A program made the translations under genes and the position numbers. The notes beneath the pieces were generated by a model. It was not told where the DNA came from. It was given only the letters and a program-made list of their open reading frames with translations, and did no database searches. From Patiria miniata (taxonomy: Eukaryota > Echinodermata > Asteroidea > Valvatida > Asterinidae): a stretch of DNA of 64,000 bases. This document shows, piece by piece, positions 21,236-34,004 of the stretch (positions are counted from its first letter, which is position 1; every line of letters starts with the position of its first letter). The stretch is from contig NW_024037062.1 of NCBI RefSeq assembly GCF_015706575.1, positions 7,994,811-8,058,810 of the forward strand. Reading direction: 5' to 3'.

Positions 21236-22397
21236 GCTGTATTGAATTACAAGTGAAGCCTGCTGGGCAACTTCGTTTCCATGGGTACGATCTTGCTGCG
21301 CCATGTTGTTTCCCATCATGCCTTGCGCGATCTTAACCACTGGAATTGTCTCATTTAAATGTGTCAAATATTGGCACATTTAAACTAGGACTGCAGTCGA
21401 TGTATCTAACGCGGGACGCGATGATTGAAAAGCTTACTTCTTTTTTTTAAGAATCAATCCTTTCAAACATAATTAAGGTTTCGACGTTGCGTTATTTAGC
21501 AAGGATTTGTATTAAATGTACGTACCTCTTTCATCCCTTCACAACCGAAGATACAGATTCTTTGAGGCGAAAATGAGGCTTTACCATAACCCATATCGTA
21601 CATGCATCAACAAGAAAAAAAATGTATTCGTACGCATGTTCGTACGGGACTTGACGTGCATAGCGCGCGAGCGCCCTATCCAGTTCGTAATTACATAGAT
21701 ATTCTATATCTTAGAGAGCGAAACGCTTGTTCATCTTTTTCGTAGGTGTGAGATTTCATCTATGTTTTGGACCCAGGTTAATGATTGGTTTGAGAGGACT
21801 CTTCATTTAAACATACACTTAGACAATAAGGCTATACTTTTCTGTGTAATTAAGAAAATCGTGAAAGGCTGTCAACCTGATCTTTATGTTGTGTCGTGTT
21901 AACATTCGGACGATGAAGATGAACGATAGCAGACCATCCCTTGCACTATTGAAACTTGTTTAAAACGTTATTTTAGTTTGGAAATGCACATCTCTATTAC
22001 AAATGGATCTATTGCAAAAGTCATACAAAATGGGACTCCTTCGAAGTACTGTGTCAAAATTAACTCTGTATTCCCAAATGTGTTATAGGTCAAGATATTT
22101 TGCGACATTGCCTTGGTTTCTTAAGTAATTTTTGTAAAGCTGAGAAGTTGCTTTGAGGTTGAATACAATATTTCCTCCAAGAGAAAAATAAAACAATCCC
22201 GAACGTCTCATGACATTGGGTTTCGCTCCGTCATGATCGTCGATGAACCAACGCCAAACAATAATCATTGTTACGGTTACCGTGGAAACTATGTGACGAC
22301 AGCAAGCAATATCCCAAACATTAGGCTCATTGTGCCAGGGAGTGGTGCTCTGCCCGTTTTGATCGCAGATATCAAAGTGAAGACCTGCTGGCTGGTT

Positions 22398-22581
22398 ATG
22401 AAATACCCGCGTAAAATGTGGGTCTTCAGTTGGACTTTAGGGCTTTATAGTTCCTTCTTTATTCTACCTGTACGAGGGAACACGTGTAGTGCCATGGTCC
22501 AGGCTGCACCCGGTGATGATCTGACCGCACTTCGTAACAAGGCTTTCGCGTCTTTTAGATCCCAGTGCCGTGGTAAACAAG
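22398..22581 (+). CDS. Candidate first coding exon of a secreted protein
   Basis: From ATG 22398 (or ATG 22416) the frame reads a hydrophobic leader, MWVFSWTLGLYSSFFILPVR, then GNTCSA as a plausible cleavage region. A short hydrophilic helix-like segment (GDDLTALRNKAFASFRSQC) and basic residues follow, and it stops at a donor, CAAG|gtaggt, at 22582. The exon ends in phase 1 after a Cys-basic motif, like exon 1 of genes A and B (PCKK, phase 1, gtaggt or gtaggc donor). It may therefore be the first exon of a related or analogous secreted gene. I found no matching downstream exon before gene B, so the gene may be broken or have a very long intron. No function can be assigned. Confidence 0.45.
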
Positions 22582-22854
22582 GTAGGTAATTCTACTCCAT
22601 AAAAAATCTGTTAAAAGTGCAACTATAGCATGATGTCTTACAGGGAAATCTCAGAAATGTGGTGGTTGTGATAATTACTAGTATGAGTTTTTCTATTGCA
22701 ATATTAGTCATTTGATTGCAAAACCAGATTTCCAAAATAATCTGTTTGCTGGCGTTTTGCGATCCGTGTGCAAATTGGTAGGCCACGTAACTGTAGTGTT
22801 AGTCTCTTTATCATATTTAAAATCGAGCTTCATCTTATCGAATATAGACATTTA

Positions 22855-23110
22855 AAGGACCGTTCAATGGAGTTTTTCCCAAGATTCGAATTTATTGAAA
22901 TGCAATAACTTTTCGAACTTCAGGCTTTTCCGCCAACTTTGAAGATTGGCTTTTCCGCCATCAACGGAAAAGCCATTGGTTTTTTGGGTGTTTTTTTTGG
23001 CTTTTCCGCATAGTTGCAGAAAAGTATTTCTTTTTGTTCCTCGTCTATAATTATGCGTCAAGGAGGGCGCTGTAAGATCTCCCAGCTTAACATCGTAAAG
23101 GGGTGCACCC
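22855..23110. repeat. Interspersed 'ggcttttccgc' repeats
   Basis: Four copies of 'cttttccgc' on the + strand and one inverted 'cggaaaag' within about 90 bp (22922-23012). No coding signal. Confidence 0.6.
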
Positions 23111-23319
23111 AATCAAATAAATTTCCATAGACAACAGTGTAAATGCCCATACTTCAAAATTCTTTTAAAAATACTCAAAACTCTCACGTGTTCAGGCTGC
23201 ACAGAAAAATCTTTTATTTTATTTTCAATTTTTGTTGTTTCGAGACATTCTCACCCAAATAAAAACGACCCCTAAAATTAGTGATGTATCCAAAAGTGGA
23301 AAAGTAGCCATCTTGAAAA

Positions 23320-23552
23320 GGGATCCCTCCACATTATGGCTAAATAGCGCCACTTTCGGGCCCGATTGCATCCAAAATGCTCTGAATTGGAAGCCTTAAG
23401 TCCGGGCCAGAGGTGTATTGCCATATCTCTTCAATCTCCCGATTCCATGGCTCTCAGAACTCTTTAATATAGAAGAATTTGAGTGTATAACTTGTATTCA
23501 TGAGCTCGGCGGACGGATATTTGGCCTATTTACTGGTGTGCACCCATAGGCC
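23320..23552. repeat. Dispersed repeat, partner of 20999-21235
   Basis: Colinear with 20999-21235, with scattered substitutions and small indels ('gatccctccacattatggc' start, 'atttactggtgtgca' end). Confidence 0.85.
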
Positions 23553-24164
23553 TCCTAAAAGAAAACCGGATCCGGCATAATATCCACTAGACATTTTCTA
23601 CGCATTTTCAAGCTGCCTGCGTAGCGACATCAACGCGGTTCTGCTTTTTCACAGTACATTGCGCCGATAACCATCTTTTCACGTTACGTTGTGTGATCTT
23701 TATCACAGGGCGTTAGCAAACATTTCATATTATTATTTCAAACGTCACTAACATTGTAACTAGTGTGGTTAGTCTAATACGTAAAGGTGCGTTGTTAAGG
23801 TATACGGGGCCTGTAACTTCACATTTGCTATTTTTAAAAAGCTTTTTCAATATACCCACCTTTTCAGATGAGTATACAAGCTAGACCATGCTTATTAAAT
23901 TCACGAAGTCGAGGTCCATTAACAGCGGTCACCCCCACACCCGGTCATTATCACGCAGTGAAGACCGGATCCTCACACTGTTATTCCCATTTATAAATAC
24001 CTTTATAACGAAATAAACAGTTAAAATGCTCAAATTTTGTGACTTTCTTTCGGCGATATTTCCAGACTGTTTTGTGTTCATGTTCATGGGCCATATTTTA
24101 GCTTAACAGCTATAACGACGTAAACTCAACAGAAACTGCTGCCGTAGCGAAACAAATTACAACT

Positions 24165-25105
24165 ACAGATTCGCGTTCGTTGTTACAAACGCAGAGTGGT
24201 CGGGTAGACAACTATTTTATGAAACACTGTCCATTAAGTTATGACTAATTTTATGTAAGAACAAAGTATCAGGAAATTAAATCCTTTCCAGGACAATCAA
24301 TTAAATTTCAGTAAACATGTACACTTACAAGTTATTTCTTGCTTTATAACGTCATTAGTCAAAAACGGGAAGTGAATACTGATTTAGTTCGGAGTGGATC
24401 TTCATTGTGAAGTTAATAACATATGAACATTTGGAATGTATTCATAACACTGTACTTCCGGTTTGATGACGTCACAGTGTTTAGAAGCAAAAGGTGAACA
24501 TTGTAATGGTATCGTTATTTGGGCTACGATATACGACATGGATCAAATGATAAAATTAAATTTAAAATATGATCGTTGGAAAATTCTTATAAAAGTAACT
24601 TCCAGTCTGATGACGTAATGAGTTTGAAACCTTGCTAAGTTATCTGTGGTTAATCAAAGAATATCAAGGGTCGATTTGGTAAAATTTGAACCCATGGTTT
24701 TAAAAGTAAAGAAAAGAAACAATATTTTATGTGCCGCTAGGGGCGCCCTTTCGGATGATGACATCATCACACTGTTTTTTTTTGTGTCTGGCATTCCTCA
24801 CTAAACACTTTCATAATATATGAGTCTGTAGTAAAATGCTTCCGCTTTTGAGTTATATTCAGTTTTTATTGCACTTTCGGTAACACCGGAAGTAAAGGTC
24901 AAGCGGTTTTGTGTCTGGGAACACAAAATGTTTCTCACGGCATAGTCTACAACCTCACGAAAAAAAATCGAACACGATACTCTATTTAGTTCAAAAGATA
25001 TAACACAAAATTTTTTTTCAAAATTTGCCCTTAAATCACTTGTAATTTGATACCTGATGACGTCATGATGACGTAACTAAATATATAACATCTTCGTAAC
25101 ATGGT
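24165..25105. repeat. Direct duplicate A1 of the TGACGTCA-rich repeat
   Basis: Matches 27318-28270, offset about 3150 bp. Landmarks: 'gcagagtggtcgggtagaca', 'ccggtttgatgacgtcacag', 'gccgctaggggcgccctttc', 'cctgatgacgtcatgatgac'. No open frame; many TGACGTCA palindromes. Confidence 0.85.
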
Positions 25106-26880
25106 AATGTCAAGAAATCTCTCCAGGCAGCCATTTACTCTGCCGTCAGTACCGCCAGACCAAATTGGCAAACTGTTCGGTGCCGACACAGAGTAATAAA
25201 GGATGCTTTTTGAAGGGAAAAATCAGTCCGGTAGTTTGTCAAATCCTGCTGACACACAGAAGGAAGCTAATCTTCCCGCTGATCCCCTGTGGGTGATTTT
25301 TGGTCCGAAACTGAAGCGCTTGTTTTTTTTTCTTTGAAGTTTGTTGGTTCTAATCTAAGTTGGCCATGCACATTCATCTCCTCAGATTAATTCAGTGAAC
25401 CTGGTTTTAAAAATTGGGTCAAACTGCAAATAGTCACGGCGATGTCCCATACCAACCATTATTTCTTCAGTACCTAATTTAAGTAATTTCACGTGCAGTG
25501 CCTTTGATGTCTTGGGTCTAATCTGGACAAAATCTATATCATGAGAAACTGCCTTTTTTTCAAGAAAGATCTGGATTTGCGGAAAGTTTTGCTTAAGTGT
25601 TGGGAGGAACTTGTTTCAGAAGTTATGTTATAAAACTCTTGACACTAGGGTTGATTGCAAGGAATATTTTTAAATAGGTCAGTCTCTGAAATTGAACTTC
25701 TGACCCCATATGTTCCGGCGTTTATGGAATTCCTCATAATAGCTTCTATTTTCAGGGGCCTCTGGACACCATTAAAACCATTTCAGTACTGATCCCTACA
25801 TTTTGCAACATGATGTACAAGTTCAATATAAGGCAGTTATTATTCATTGCCGCTATAAAAAGTGCAGCACCAGCCCAGGATGAGGAGATCGGGGGGGGGA
25901 GGGCTAAATTTGCAAAAACAATCATGAATGGGTATACTGCAGTAATTGGAATATTTGTTTGTGTTCTTTGAGACACCGGAATTTAATGTTCCAGGCTAAT
26001 TTGTGCGGGGGTCGGTTATTGCTCCAAGTTAATTGAAATTTACCGGTGGCGTCATTTGGCATTGTCACGCATGTAGTAATGGGGCGTCATACATGTAGTG
26101 GTGACAATGTCCAATTACATGTATTAGCCTACTTTTATGTGACATCTGTGAAGGCTCTCAGGCATGACTTCACGCTGTTGTGTGCCTTTACTTTGTAGAG
26201 AGCATTGTGATAACTTAATTGGCAGGCAGTGGGCAGTGAAATGTTTTAAACAAAGACGAAGGAGCTTCCTTAGTTTTCAGGTTTTTTCTCCAATATAAAA
26301 GTTCATGTTAAGAGCCCGTAGACATAAATTCTGTTTTGAGATCATGAGGACTCCACAGGAAAAAGAAAGAAAGAATTCTGGTCACGAGCATCCCTAGAGG
26401 GGGGGGGGGGGGGGCGTGGAGGATATGACCCCCCCCCCTTAATCGTTTTTGTCGGCAAAATCGTTGTCTTGTCGGCAACGTCAGCCCCGTCGGCAAATTT
26501 GCCGGATTGAAGAGCACTACATTTTGTCCGATACTGTCCATGATAGTCCGATTTGAACGGCAGCCCCATAGAAAGACTGAAAACCCAATCCACATGTGGA
26601 CCTGGCCAGGAATTGAACTTGGGCCATGGAGGTGAAAGACCAGGAAGAACTTCTGCGCCAACCCGATTAAAACAGACAAATTGTGATCTGCAGTCTGTCA
26701 GGGAATAAAATTACAGTCAGGCTGCGACTGACATCTGCACTTTTCCCGTCAATATTTATGTATCTGATCTTCCAATCTCCAAGGAGATGGCACCATAACA
26801 GAAGAAAACGGGGATAAGTTACACGAACTTGCACGGCCTGCACGGCTAGCAACAGACACGCGTCGCAAGGATGCCGCTTT
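25106..26880. other. Stretch without a recognised gene
   Basis: Includes a G-rich/C-rich patch (26398-26440) and 'gtcggcaa' repeats at 26450-26500. The open frames on the - strand here overlap low-complexity sequence and lack splice context. No gene is supported. Confidence 0.5.
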
Positions 26881-26883
26881 TAA

Positions 26884-27300
26884 TAATAAAAAGTTCACAC
26901 AAGGTTTTGTGATCATACCGTGAACCGTTTGGAAGAAATTTTGTTTAGTTTTGATGTCAGGCTAACGTCTTCATTTTGAATTCACCTAACTTTGACCTTC
27001 CGGTAGACCCGGAAGTAAAGGTCAAGCAAGTTCACGTAGACAACAAAAAATGTTTAGCGATTAATGGTCTATCTGATTACAGAATACAAACATCATTGAA
27101 TATTTAGTTCAAGAGTAATAGGTGAAAGTAATTGGTCACTTTTTCAGATAAAATCACTTGTAATTTGACACCTGATGACGTAATCATGTCGTCAGAGTAA
27201 TATGCACCACTTCGGATGAGGGTCGATATATATTGAAAGTTACAAGTTCATACCATATACCGTTTAACAGAAAACCCGCGGAGAAGTATTGTCCGGAAAA
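26884..27300. repeat. Direct duplicate B1 of the TGACGTCA-rich repeat
   Basis: Matches 28267-28690. Landmarks: 'gatcataccgt', 'gaattcacctaactttgacc', 'ccggtagacccggaagtaaa', 'gcggagaag'. It ends in an A run. Confidence 0.85.
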
Positions 27301-27317
27301 AAAAAAAATACTAGAGG

Positions 27318-28270
27318 TTCGCGTTTGTTGTTACAAACGCAGAGTGGTCGGGTAGACAACTATTTTTTGAAACACTGTATATTTTAATTATGAACAAAGG
27401 ATTTCTAAATTAAATTCTTTCCAGTACAATCAATTATATTGTTTTAAAAAAAATCATCTTTGACGGTGTGATAAATTTCAGTAAACATTCTATGTACACA
27501 TGCAAGTTATGTCTTGCTTGATGATGTCATTATTCAAAAACGGGAAGTGAATACTGATTGAGTTCGGATTGGATAAATGCTCATTGTGACGTTAACTAAC
27601 GTATGAAAATTTGGAAGTGTATGTATTCATAACACGTCACCTACCTTCCGGTTTGATGACGTCACAGTATTGGAAGAAAAGGTGAACATAAACGGATATC
27701 TTATATGGGCTCAGATCAATTGATATCATTGAATTTAAAATATTATCGTTTTCAAATTCTCATAGAAATAAATTCCGGTCCGATGACGTCACAATTTGCA
27801 ACCTTGCCAAGTTATCTGTGGTTAATCAAAGAATATCAAAGGGCGATTTAGTAAAATTTGAACGGATGGTTTTCAAATTAAAGAAAGTAAAAACTACTTT
27901 ATGTGCCGCTAGGGGGCGCCCTTTCGAAAGATGATGTCATCAAGCTTTTTTGTGTCTGGCATTCCTCACTAAACACTTTCACAATTTGTATGTGTGCAGT
28001 AAAATGCTTCCGCTTTTGAGTTGTTTTCGGTTTTTATTGCACTTCCGGTTACACCGGAAGTAAAGGTCAAGCGGTTTTGTGTCCGGGGACAAGATATGTT
28101 ACTCACGGCATAGTCTACAACGTCACGAAAAAACGAACACAATTCTCTGTTTAGTTCAAAAGACATAGCGCAAACTATTTTGTCCAAATTTGCCTTTAGA
28201 TCGCTTGTAATTTGATACCTGATGACGTCATGATGACGTAACAAAATGTATAATATCTTCGTTACATGGT
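27318..28270. repeat. Direct duplicate A2 of the TGACGTCA-rich repeat
   Basis: Partner of 24165-25105. It lies directly between B1 and B2, so the order B1-A2-B2 shows alternation of two half-units. Confidence 0.85.
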
Positions 28271-28690
28271 TCAAGTTCACACTAGGTTTTAGGATCATAC
28301 CGTAAAGTGTTTGGAAGAAATTTTGCTTTGTTTGGATTTCAAGCTTACGTCTTCATTTTGAATTCACCTAACTTTGACCTTCCGGTAGACCCGGAAGTAA
28401 AGGTCAGAAGGTCACGTACACGACAAAAACTGTTTATCAATGTATGGTCTATCTGATTACAAGGTTAAAGCATAATTGATCGTTTTGTTGAAGAGTTATA
28501 GATGAAAGAAGATCGTCATTTTTTCAACGAAAATCGCTTGTAATTTGACACCCAATGACGTCATCATGACGTCAGTGTAATATGCACTACTCGGAATGAG
28601 GGTCAATATATGCTAATAGTTACAAGTTCATATCATATACCGTTTAGGAGAAAAGCCGCGGAAACGTGCTGTACGGAAAAAAAAAAAGAA
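28267..28690. repeat. Direct duplicate B2 of the TGACGTCA-rich repeat
   Basis: Partner of 26884-27300. It is followed by an A/GAAA microsatellite (28677-28705) and the hairpin at 28726-28752. Confidence 0.85.
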
Positions 28691-28725
28691 AGAAAGAAAG
28701 AAAGATTAATCGCAACAAATCCAAA

Positions 28726-28752
28726 GAGTGGTCGGGTTGTGCCCGACCACTC
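28726..28752. repeat. Perfect 27-nt hairpin
   Basis: GAGTGGTCGGG is mirrored as CCCGACCACTC around a 5-base loop. The same 'gagtggtcggg' occurs once, unmirrored, at 24195 and 27347, so this is probably a junction of two inverted repeat units. Confidence 0.85.
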
Positions 28753-29129
28753 AATTATCGTACTCCTAAGTTAGAGTTTCTTCATCAGATTGACACTTTA
28801 TAGTAGTTATACAATATTTTTAAAATAAAATATTTTTTTTAAAGTGGCAAAAATATATGGAGTTCATCAAATAAGGTTTTCCCCTTCTTTAAATTAGGTT
28901 GTTTCCATTTTTTTTAATTGATTGTGACAATAACAAATTCTGTTGCTATGTTGTAAATTTATGGCATGAAGCAAACACGAAGAGCACTCGCTGACACAGT
29001 TAAGCAGGTACAAGTGATTCCTAACTTTCAATCACTTCCTTCACATCCCCATGAACATCAACATCTCAAGGACAGACTGTTCAGCTGTAATCAGTGTCTT
29101 GTTGTTTATTTAGATTATTGTTATTTGTT

Positions 29130-29275
29130 ATCCACGGTCTCGGTCTCGGTCTCGGTCTCGGACCATTTCGGTCTCGGTCTCGGTCCGCTTTGAAGGGGCT
29201 GGTCTCGGTCTCGGTCTCAGTCTCGCAACTTCAGGTCTCGGTCTCGGTCTTGGTCTCGGACTATCCGGTCTCGAC
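29130..29275. repeat. GGTCTC hexamer array, copy 1
   Basis: Interrupted runs of 'ggtctc', ending 'ccggtctcgactacaacact'. The same array is at 59915-60060, and an independent one is at 57805-57945. Confidence 0.95.
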
Positions 29276-29359
29276 TACAACACTGATAGGATCCCCATTA
29301 AACAAACAATAACTTGATTTTTGAATAAGGTTTTTACCACTGATAACAAAAAGTAACGA

Positions 29360-29760
29360 CTCCCCCCAGTGGCGGTTCTACAGGGGGGGGGGGGGGCTGT
29401 ATCCACCCAAAAAAATAAAATTGTCTAGCCCCCCGCCCCCCCCCCCCCTCAAAGAAAATCGGCCCCAATACGAACAGTCTCCCCTAAATAAATAGTCGTG
29501 GGAAGGGTGTATTTGAATAGTATGCCTAATTGTAGGATTTCATCAGCGCTCCCCATTGAAAATATGGCACAATGAATATGAATATCATGTGCGGACCCAG
29601 ATAGGTTACTGCCGGGGGCGGAGGGTGTACGGTGTGCCAAGGGCCCAAGGGCTGATCCAAGGGAGGGGGGGGGGGAAGAGGCCGGGCCATGCCTCTTCCA
29701 CCAAAAAAAAAAAACGAACCCAATTTCTTTTTTGGGGGTGACGTCACAAACAAAGGTAGC
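29360..29760. repeat. G/C-tract dispersed repeat, part of the segmental duplication
   Basis: Begins 'cagtggcggttcta', then G and C tracts (29379-29450), then the 'ctaaataaatagtcgtgg' block shared with 880 and 5895, and 'gcggacccagataggttact' (related to 55736). Confidence 0.75.
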
Positions 29761-29782
29761 ACAGCACCATCTTTTCCTAAAA

Positions 29783-31282
29783 TATAGGTTTTTCCGGCCA
29801 ATTTCACCAAGTTGTCATTGAATTTAATGCCTGGCTTATTCGATTTAGATTGAAATTGAAAGATCACGCAGATCGGTATTTGACAATCAAAAAGAATTAT
29901 TTAATTTCACTATCCGAGCATTCTATCGCTTTTTAGCTTCACTCGTCCCTATCAAAGATGCATTCATTTAAAAGTATCGCGTTGTTCATTCAATTTCGTC
30001 TAAACCAGCATTCGTTTTCATTAATGGGCAAATATATGTTACATTTTGTCAAACATCTTTTAAGACTTCATACGTGTCCGTATTCCTTAGCGTAAATCAT
30101 ATATGATGACTTCAGTCCGTAGTTGCCTTTCTTTCTTAATTAAAGGGTATGTGCACTGAATTTTTGTAAAATATGTTTGCCCATTAATGAAAACGAATGC
30201 CCGATCAACCCCTTACTGCTGGTTAGGACGAAATTAAATGAACAACGCGATACTTTTAATATGAATGCATCTTTGATAGGGACGAGTGAAGCTGACAGGC
30301 GATAGAATGCAAAAAGTTGATGCAAAAAGTTGATGTCCTCACTAATTTTTCCAACTTTTCACCTGAAGTTTTCTTATGATTTTGAGGATTCTGTATTTAT
30401 TTTGAATTCAACTAACTTTAACCTTCCGGCAACTCTGGGAGGAAAGGTCAAGCATGTTAATGAAGGTATGGCCTATCAGATTTGCAAAGTATAGGTTTTC
30501 CCGGCCAATTTCCATATTTTTTTTCCTGATCATTTTCTTCATCAGCCATTCAATTTTGCGTGATGTTTTACACATATCTGATCAAATTGGGGTTTCTTTT
30601 TTATTGTTTGGGCATTCAATTTTAATTTTTAGGCACCCAAGATTTTGATCCAAATGTTCGTTTTCGTTTATGGGCATTCTATTTCGTTTTAGTACGTTCA
30701 AATTTTAGGCTGACAATTTGAACAGAAAACCTCTAGCTGAACAGACCCTTTCTGAATTGGCATCACAGCAACAGCGTCTTCAGTAGTCTGGAAAAGCATG
30801 GAAACGTTTAACTGTTTAAAGAAGTGCACTTTGCAATAAGAGTATATACCAAAAATGGATGTCGAATAGGTGTCATGCATTTAAGAGGAGTCAAAAGTTG
30901 CAGAAAATGTGTCCCCTTAGATAAATTCATTGCATGGACTCTTTAAGAAAGAGAGGTGTGCATCTACGGATTGAAGACGTCTGATGTAATACGCAGAGAT
31001 AATTCAGAATTTTATAGGAATACGGGCACACACAAAGATGCTTGATAAATGTACAATATGTTTGCCAATTGATGAAAATGAATGTCCGATCAACCCTTAC
31101 TGCTGGTTCAGACAAAATTGAATGAACAAGACGATACTTTTAGAATGCAAGGATAGTGAAATTGAATGATTCTTTTTGATGGTCGAATGACGATGTGAGT
31201 GATTTTTCAATTTTAATCTAAATTGAATGAGCCAGGCGTTACATTAAATAAAAACTTGGTAAATTGGTCGGGAAAACCTATA
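29783..31282. mobile_element. Composite of 'taggttttcccggccaattt' elements
   Basis: A forward end at 29783 and another at 30490 face an inverse end at 31261-31282. Large internal inversions occur: 29895-30040 is mirrored at 30165-30320 ('ctatcaaagatgcattcatt', 'ccagcattcgttttcattaa') and again more weakly at 31060-31150. It is a family of non-coding foldback elements, probably several nested copies. Confidence 0.7.
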
Positions 31283-31979
31283 TCAACATGATTGTTTATT
31301 ATTTGTCCATGAGTTAAACAAAATGACGATTTGTTAATTTGATACCCGATGACGTCATGATGATGTACCCTCTGTATCAGGGTTGATTTTCGTTCCAAGT
31401 CTCAAGTTCCTGCTGGGAACAGGTTGAAGAAAAGTCGCTGAGAACGACGGTCCGGGGAAAAGAAAGAAAAGCTAGAACGATTCTAAAACGGTAGCCGGGT
31501 TGTGGCAGATTCCCCAAATACAAATATAGGCTGCCGTACTCAGGGATAATTATTTTCACCAAAAGCGTGATCACTGAAGCCTTTCTGTATTTTATGTTAT
31601 GTTATTTATAATACATTAACCACCGGAATACACACAAAGGAATGCAGTCATCAAGCGCTTTCTTTCTGCCTCATTGCTAGTTGATAGGTTATTCAATATG
31701 AATTGAATAATTTTCCTCAATCGTGGATTTTTGTTATGATGATTTTGCACTTAAATGCAAGGCCAGTAGAATCGGACTAACAAGAGAGTTACTGAGACCT
31801 CATAGTCTGTACATTCATGTACATCTTCCTGATCCGAAAGTCACAGGGAGCAATAATATTTGGAAGAAGCAAAAAAAATATTCAAACGATATGAGTCAGG
31901 GAGGTACTGATAAAGGGGGTGATTCAGTCGTTGGTTAATGAGTATGAAGACAAAAAATGGATCAATGCCTTTTTAAGTA

Positions 31980-32900
31980 TGAAGAAGTCAGCCAAGAATA
32001 GGCCTTCCTTTTCAATACAGTTTTTCCGGGAAAATTCCGAATTGTTCTAATCAGTTTCATTATCAGCAATTAAATTTCGCGTGAGTTTTGCACATGTGGT
32101 CAAATTGGATTTTCTTTTTCATTTTGGGTTCATTCAATTTCATTTTTAGGCAGCCAAGATTTTGCTCTGAATGTTCGTTTTCGGATATCCTATTTCGTTT
32201 TTGTGCATTGAAGACTTAATTTGTAGCAGTCTTAGGCCAAAAAAAAATTGTCGGTCTCTGGTCAGACCGAAGTTCCGGAATTGATGCGGCGACGCGTTTT
32301 TTTTTTTTGGTGGCCTTTTTTTTTTTTCAAGCTTGAATTGTACAGACAATGCGGGTACTATTTTGCTCTTTTGTGTCCTCATTATACATTGGTATCCTCC
32401 ATAATTTGCCTTGGTACCCTTTATCATTTGCCTTGGTGCAATTTCCCCATTCCTGGGTGCTCCTTGGTACAAAAGTTTGAGGAGGTGCGGCAATAGAGGG
32501 CGCTATTGTAGCTTCCGTGTTAATTTAAAGAAGAAAAAAAGGGTTGACGCGCATGATTAAAATCGACGCGCGCGCTGACCAGAGACCGAGTATTTTTTTT
32601 GGGGGGGGGGCCTTAAATTTAGTCTTTGCAACCTTTTGACGGTTGCCGCATTCAAATTAGCGAACATCCGTGCGCTTATGACGTATGACCATGCTTTTCG
32701 TTTCTTATTCGTTTATGGGCAATTGCTTTCATCGTTTGGTCATTTAAGTTAGTAAGATGTTTTAATCGATATATTTTCCTATTTTCCTCCGAGGTTCATT
32801 TCCCCCCAAAATGTTGATGACTACACAATTTGCAATGTTACAAATTATTTGATATGAGGGGAAACAACATGTAACGAAATATTTAATTGAAAGGGTCTAA
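31980..32900. repeat. Diverged copy of the same 'cattcaattt' element family, interrupted by a MITE
   Basis: 32020-32230 resembles 30500-30720 ('cagccattcaattt', 'gccaagattttg', 'gttcgttttcg'), and 32630-32760 continues it. The MITE at 32233-32614 splits it. Confidence 0.6.
32233..32614. mobile_element. 'aggccaaaaaaa' TIR MITE, copy 1
   Basis: Left end 'taggccaaaaaaaaattgtc' with 'ggtctctggtcag' facing 'ctgaccagagacc' and 'ggccttaa' at the right. The interior includes 'gatgcggcgacgcg', shared in inverse with 51910-51930. No coding frame. Confidence 0.8.
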
Positions 32901-32902
32901 GC

Positions 32903-33030
32903 AGGCGCGGTTCTAGAACCAATATTTTTTGTGGGGGGGGGGGGGGGCTAGCACGGTGGATCCAATTTTTTTTCAGGGAGGCGTGCTGAAATGTAGACCG
33001 GTTATTTTTTCCAGACACTTAAAATCATTC
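32903..33030. mobile_element. Right-truncated relative of the 13881-14296 hAT-like MITE
   Basis: Begins 'caggcgcggttctagaacca', has the G tract, then 'tcagggaggcgtgctgaaat' and 'ccagacactta' as in 13881-14000. The matching right TIR is missing. Confidence 0.8.
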
Positions 33031-33049
33031 ACACTATATTAATAGAGTG

Positions 33050-33960
33050 GGAGCCCAGAACATTTATTCATGGGAAAAGCGCCAAAGCAGTCGACCTCAT
33101 AGGGTGAAAGGGTATCATGGGGACATCACAAAAATGCATTGCTGCCGGGTCGAGGGCGTGGCCTAAGGTCCGAAATGACGTAATAAAGCACCGCCATTAC
33201 CGAAAATCCCTATTTTGACAATATCTCAAAAACTATACATGGTAATATCACAAATGTGGTCTCTACACCTATGTTTTTGTGGTCAATCTTTACGTTGAAC
33301 ACCATTATAGTGCCTGAAGATGTGTAGTTTATCATATATCATCTCAATTCGCACCACCATTACCGAAAAACCCATTGTTTGTGCGATATTACGAAAACTA
33401 TACCAACAAAGGCATGTCTACACCTATGTTTTTGTGGTCAAATATTATGTGACAAAATATCTCCTGAACTACAGGTCCGATTTGGTTGAAAGTTGGTATG
33501 TACCTAGACTGAGATGTTTTATAGAGGAAAATTGAAGTGACGTCACGATAACGTCATCATGGGTCACGTGACGTCACGTTAAAATTAATAGATCTTTGAA
33601 AATCAATATAAATTTAACCGTGAGAGACCTGAACTTGACGTTTGCAGGAATCGATAGAATAATCCAGGGTCTTAATTGTTATATATTATGTGCGTTTAAT
33701 TTAAAATTGGTGAAAGATGTGAACTTGCTTTCAACGATGTATGCTATGGCTAAGTTGTTATTTACAAACAAAAATATAGTAATAGATGAAAATTGTTGTG
33801 ACGTCATCATGACGTCATTACGTCACATGTGACGTCATAATTCAAAGCCCTACGGGAATGTAATCACACATTGTATGCCACCAGTTATTATCAACAGAAC
33901 TACACATTCTTCCTGGATGAAACTTGTACTTCAAACTTTACATGTCACATGTCACAAAAA
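33050..33960. repeat. Repeat-derived sequence immediately upstream of gene B
   Basis: Contains repeated 'ccattaccgaaaa' (33196, 33358), 'cacctatgtttttgtggtca' (33268, 33420) and CRE-like 'gacgtca' clusters (33538-33575, 33798-33835). It shows no similarity to the gene A promoter and no TATA box near the gene B start. Confidence 0.6.
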
Positions 33961-34004
33961 ATACCGAAGCAGCTCTCCGTCATTTTGTGTCTCTGATGAT
34001 GAAG

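Larger units (their letters stand above)
28753..31339. repeat. Segmental duplication, copy 1 (partner 59530-64000)
   Basis: Starts 'attatcgtactcctaagtta' and stays nearly identical to the second copy, which runs off the window end. The main differences: copy 2 has about 110 bp more near 61135-61250 and carries the 61354-63128 insertion, whose empty site GTATG is 30466-30470 here. Confidence 0.9.
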
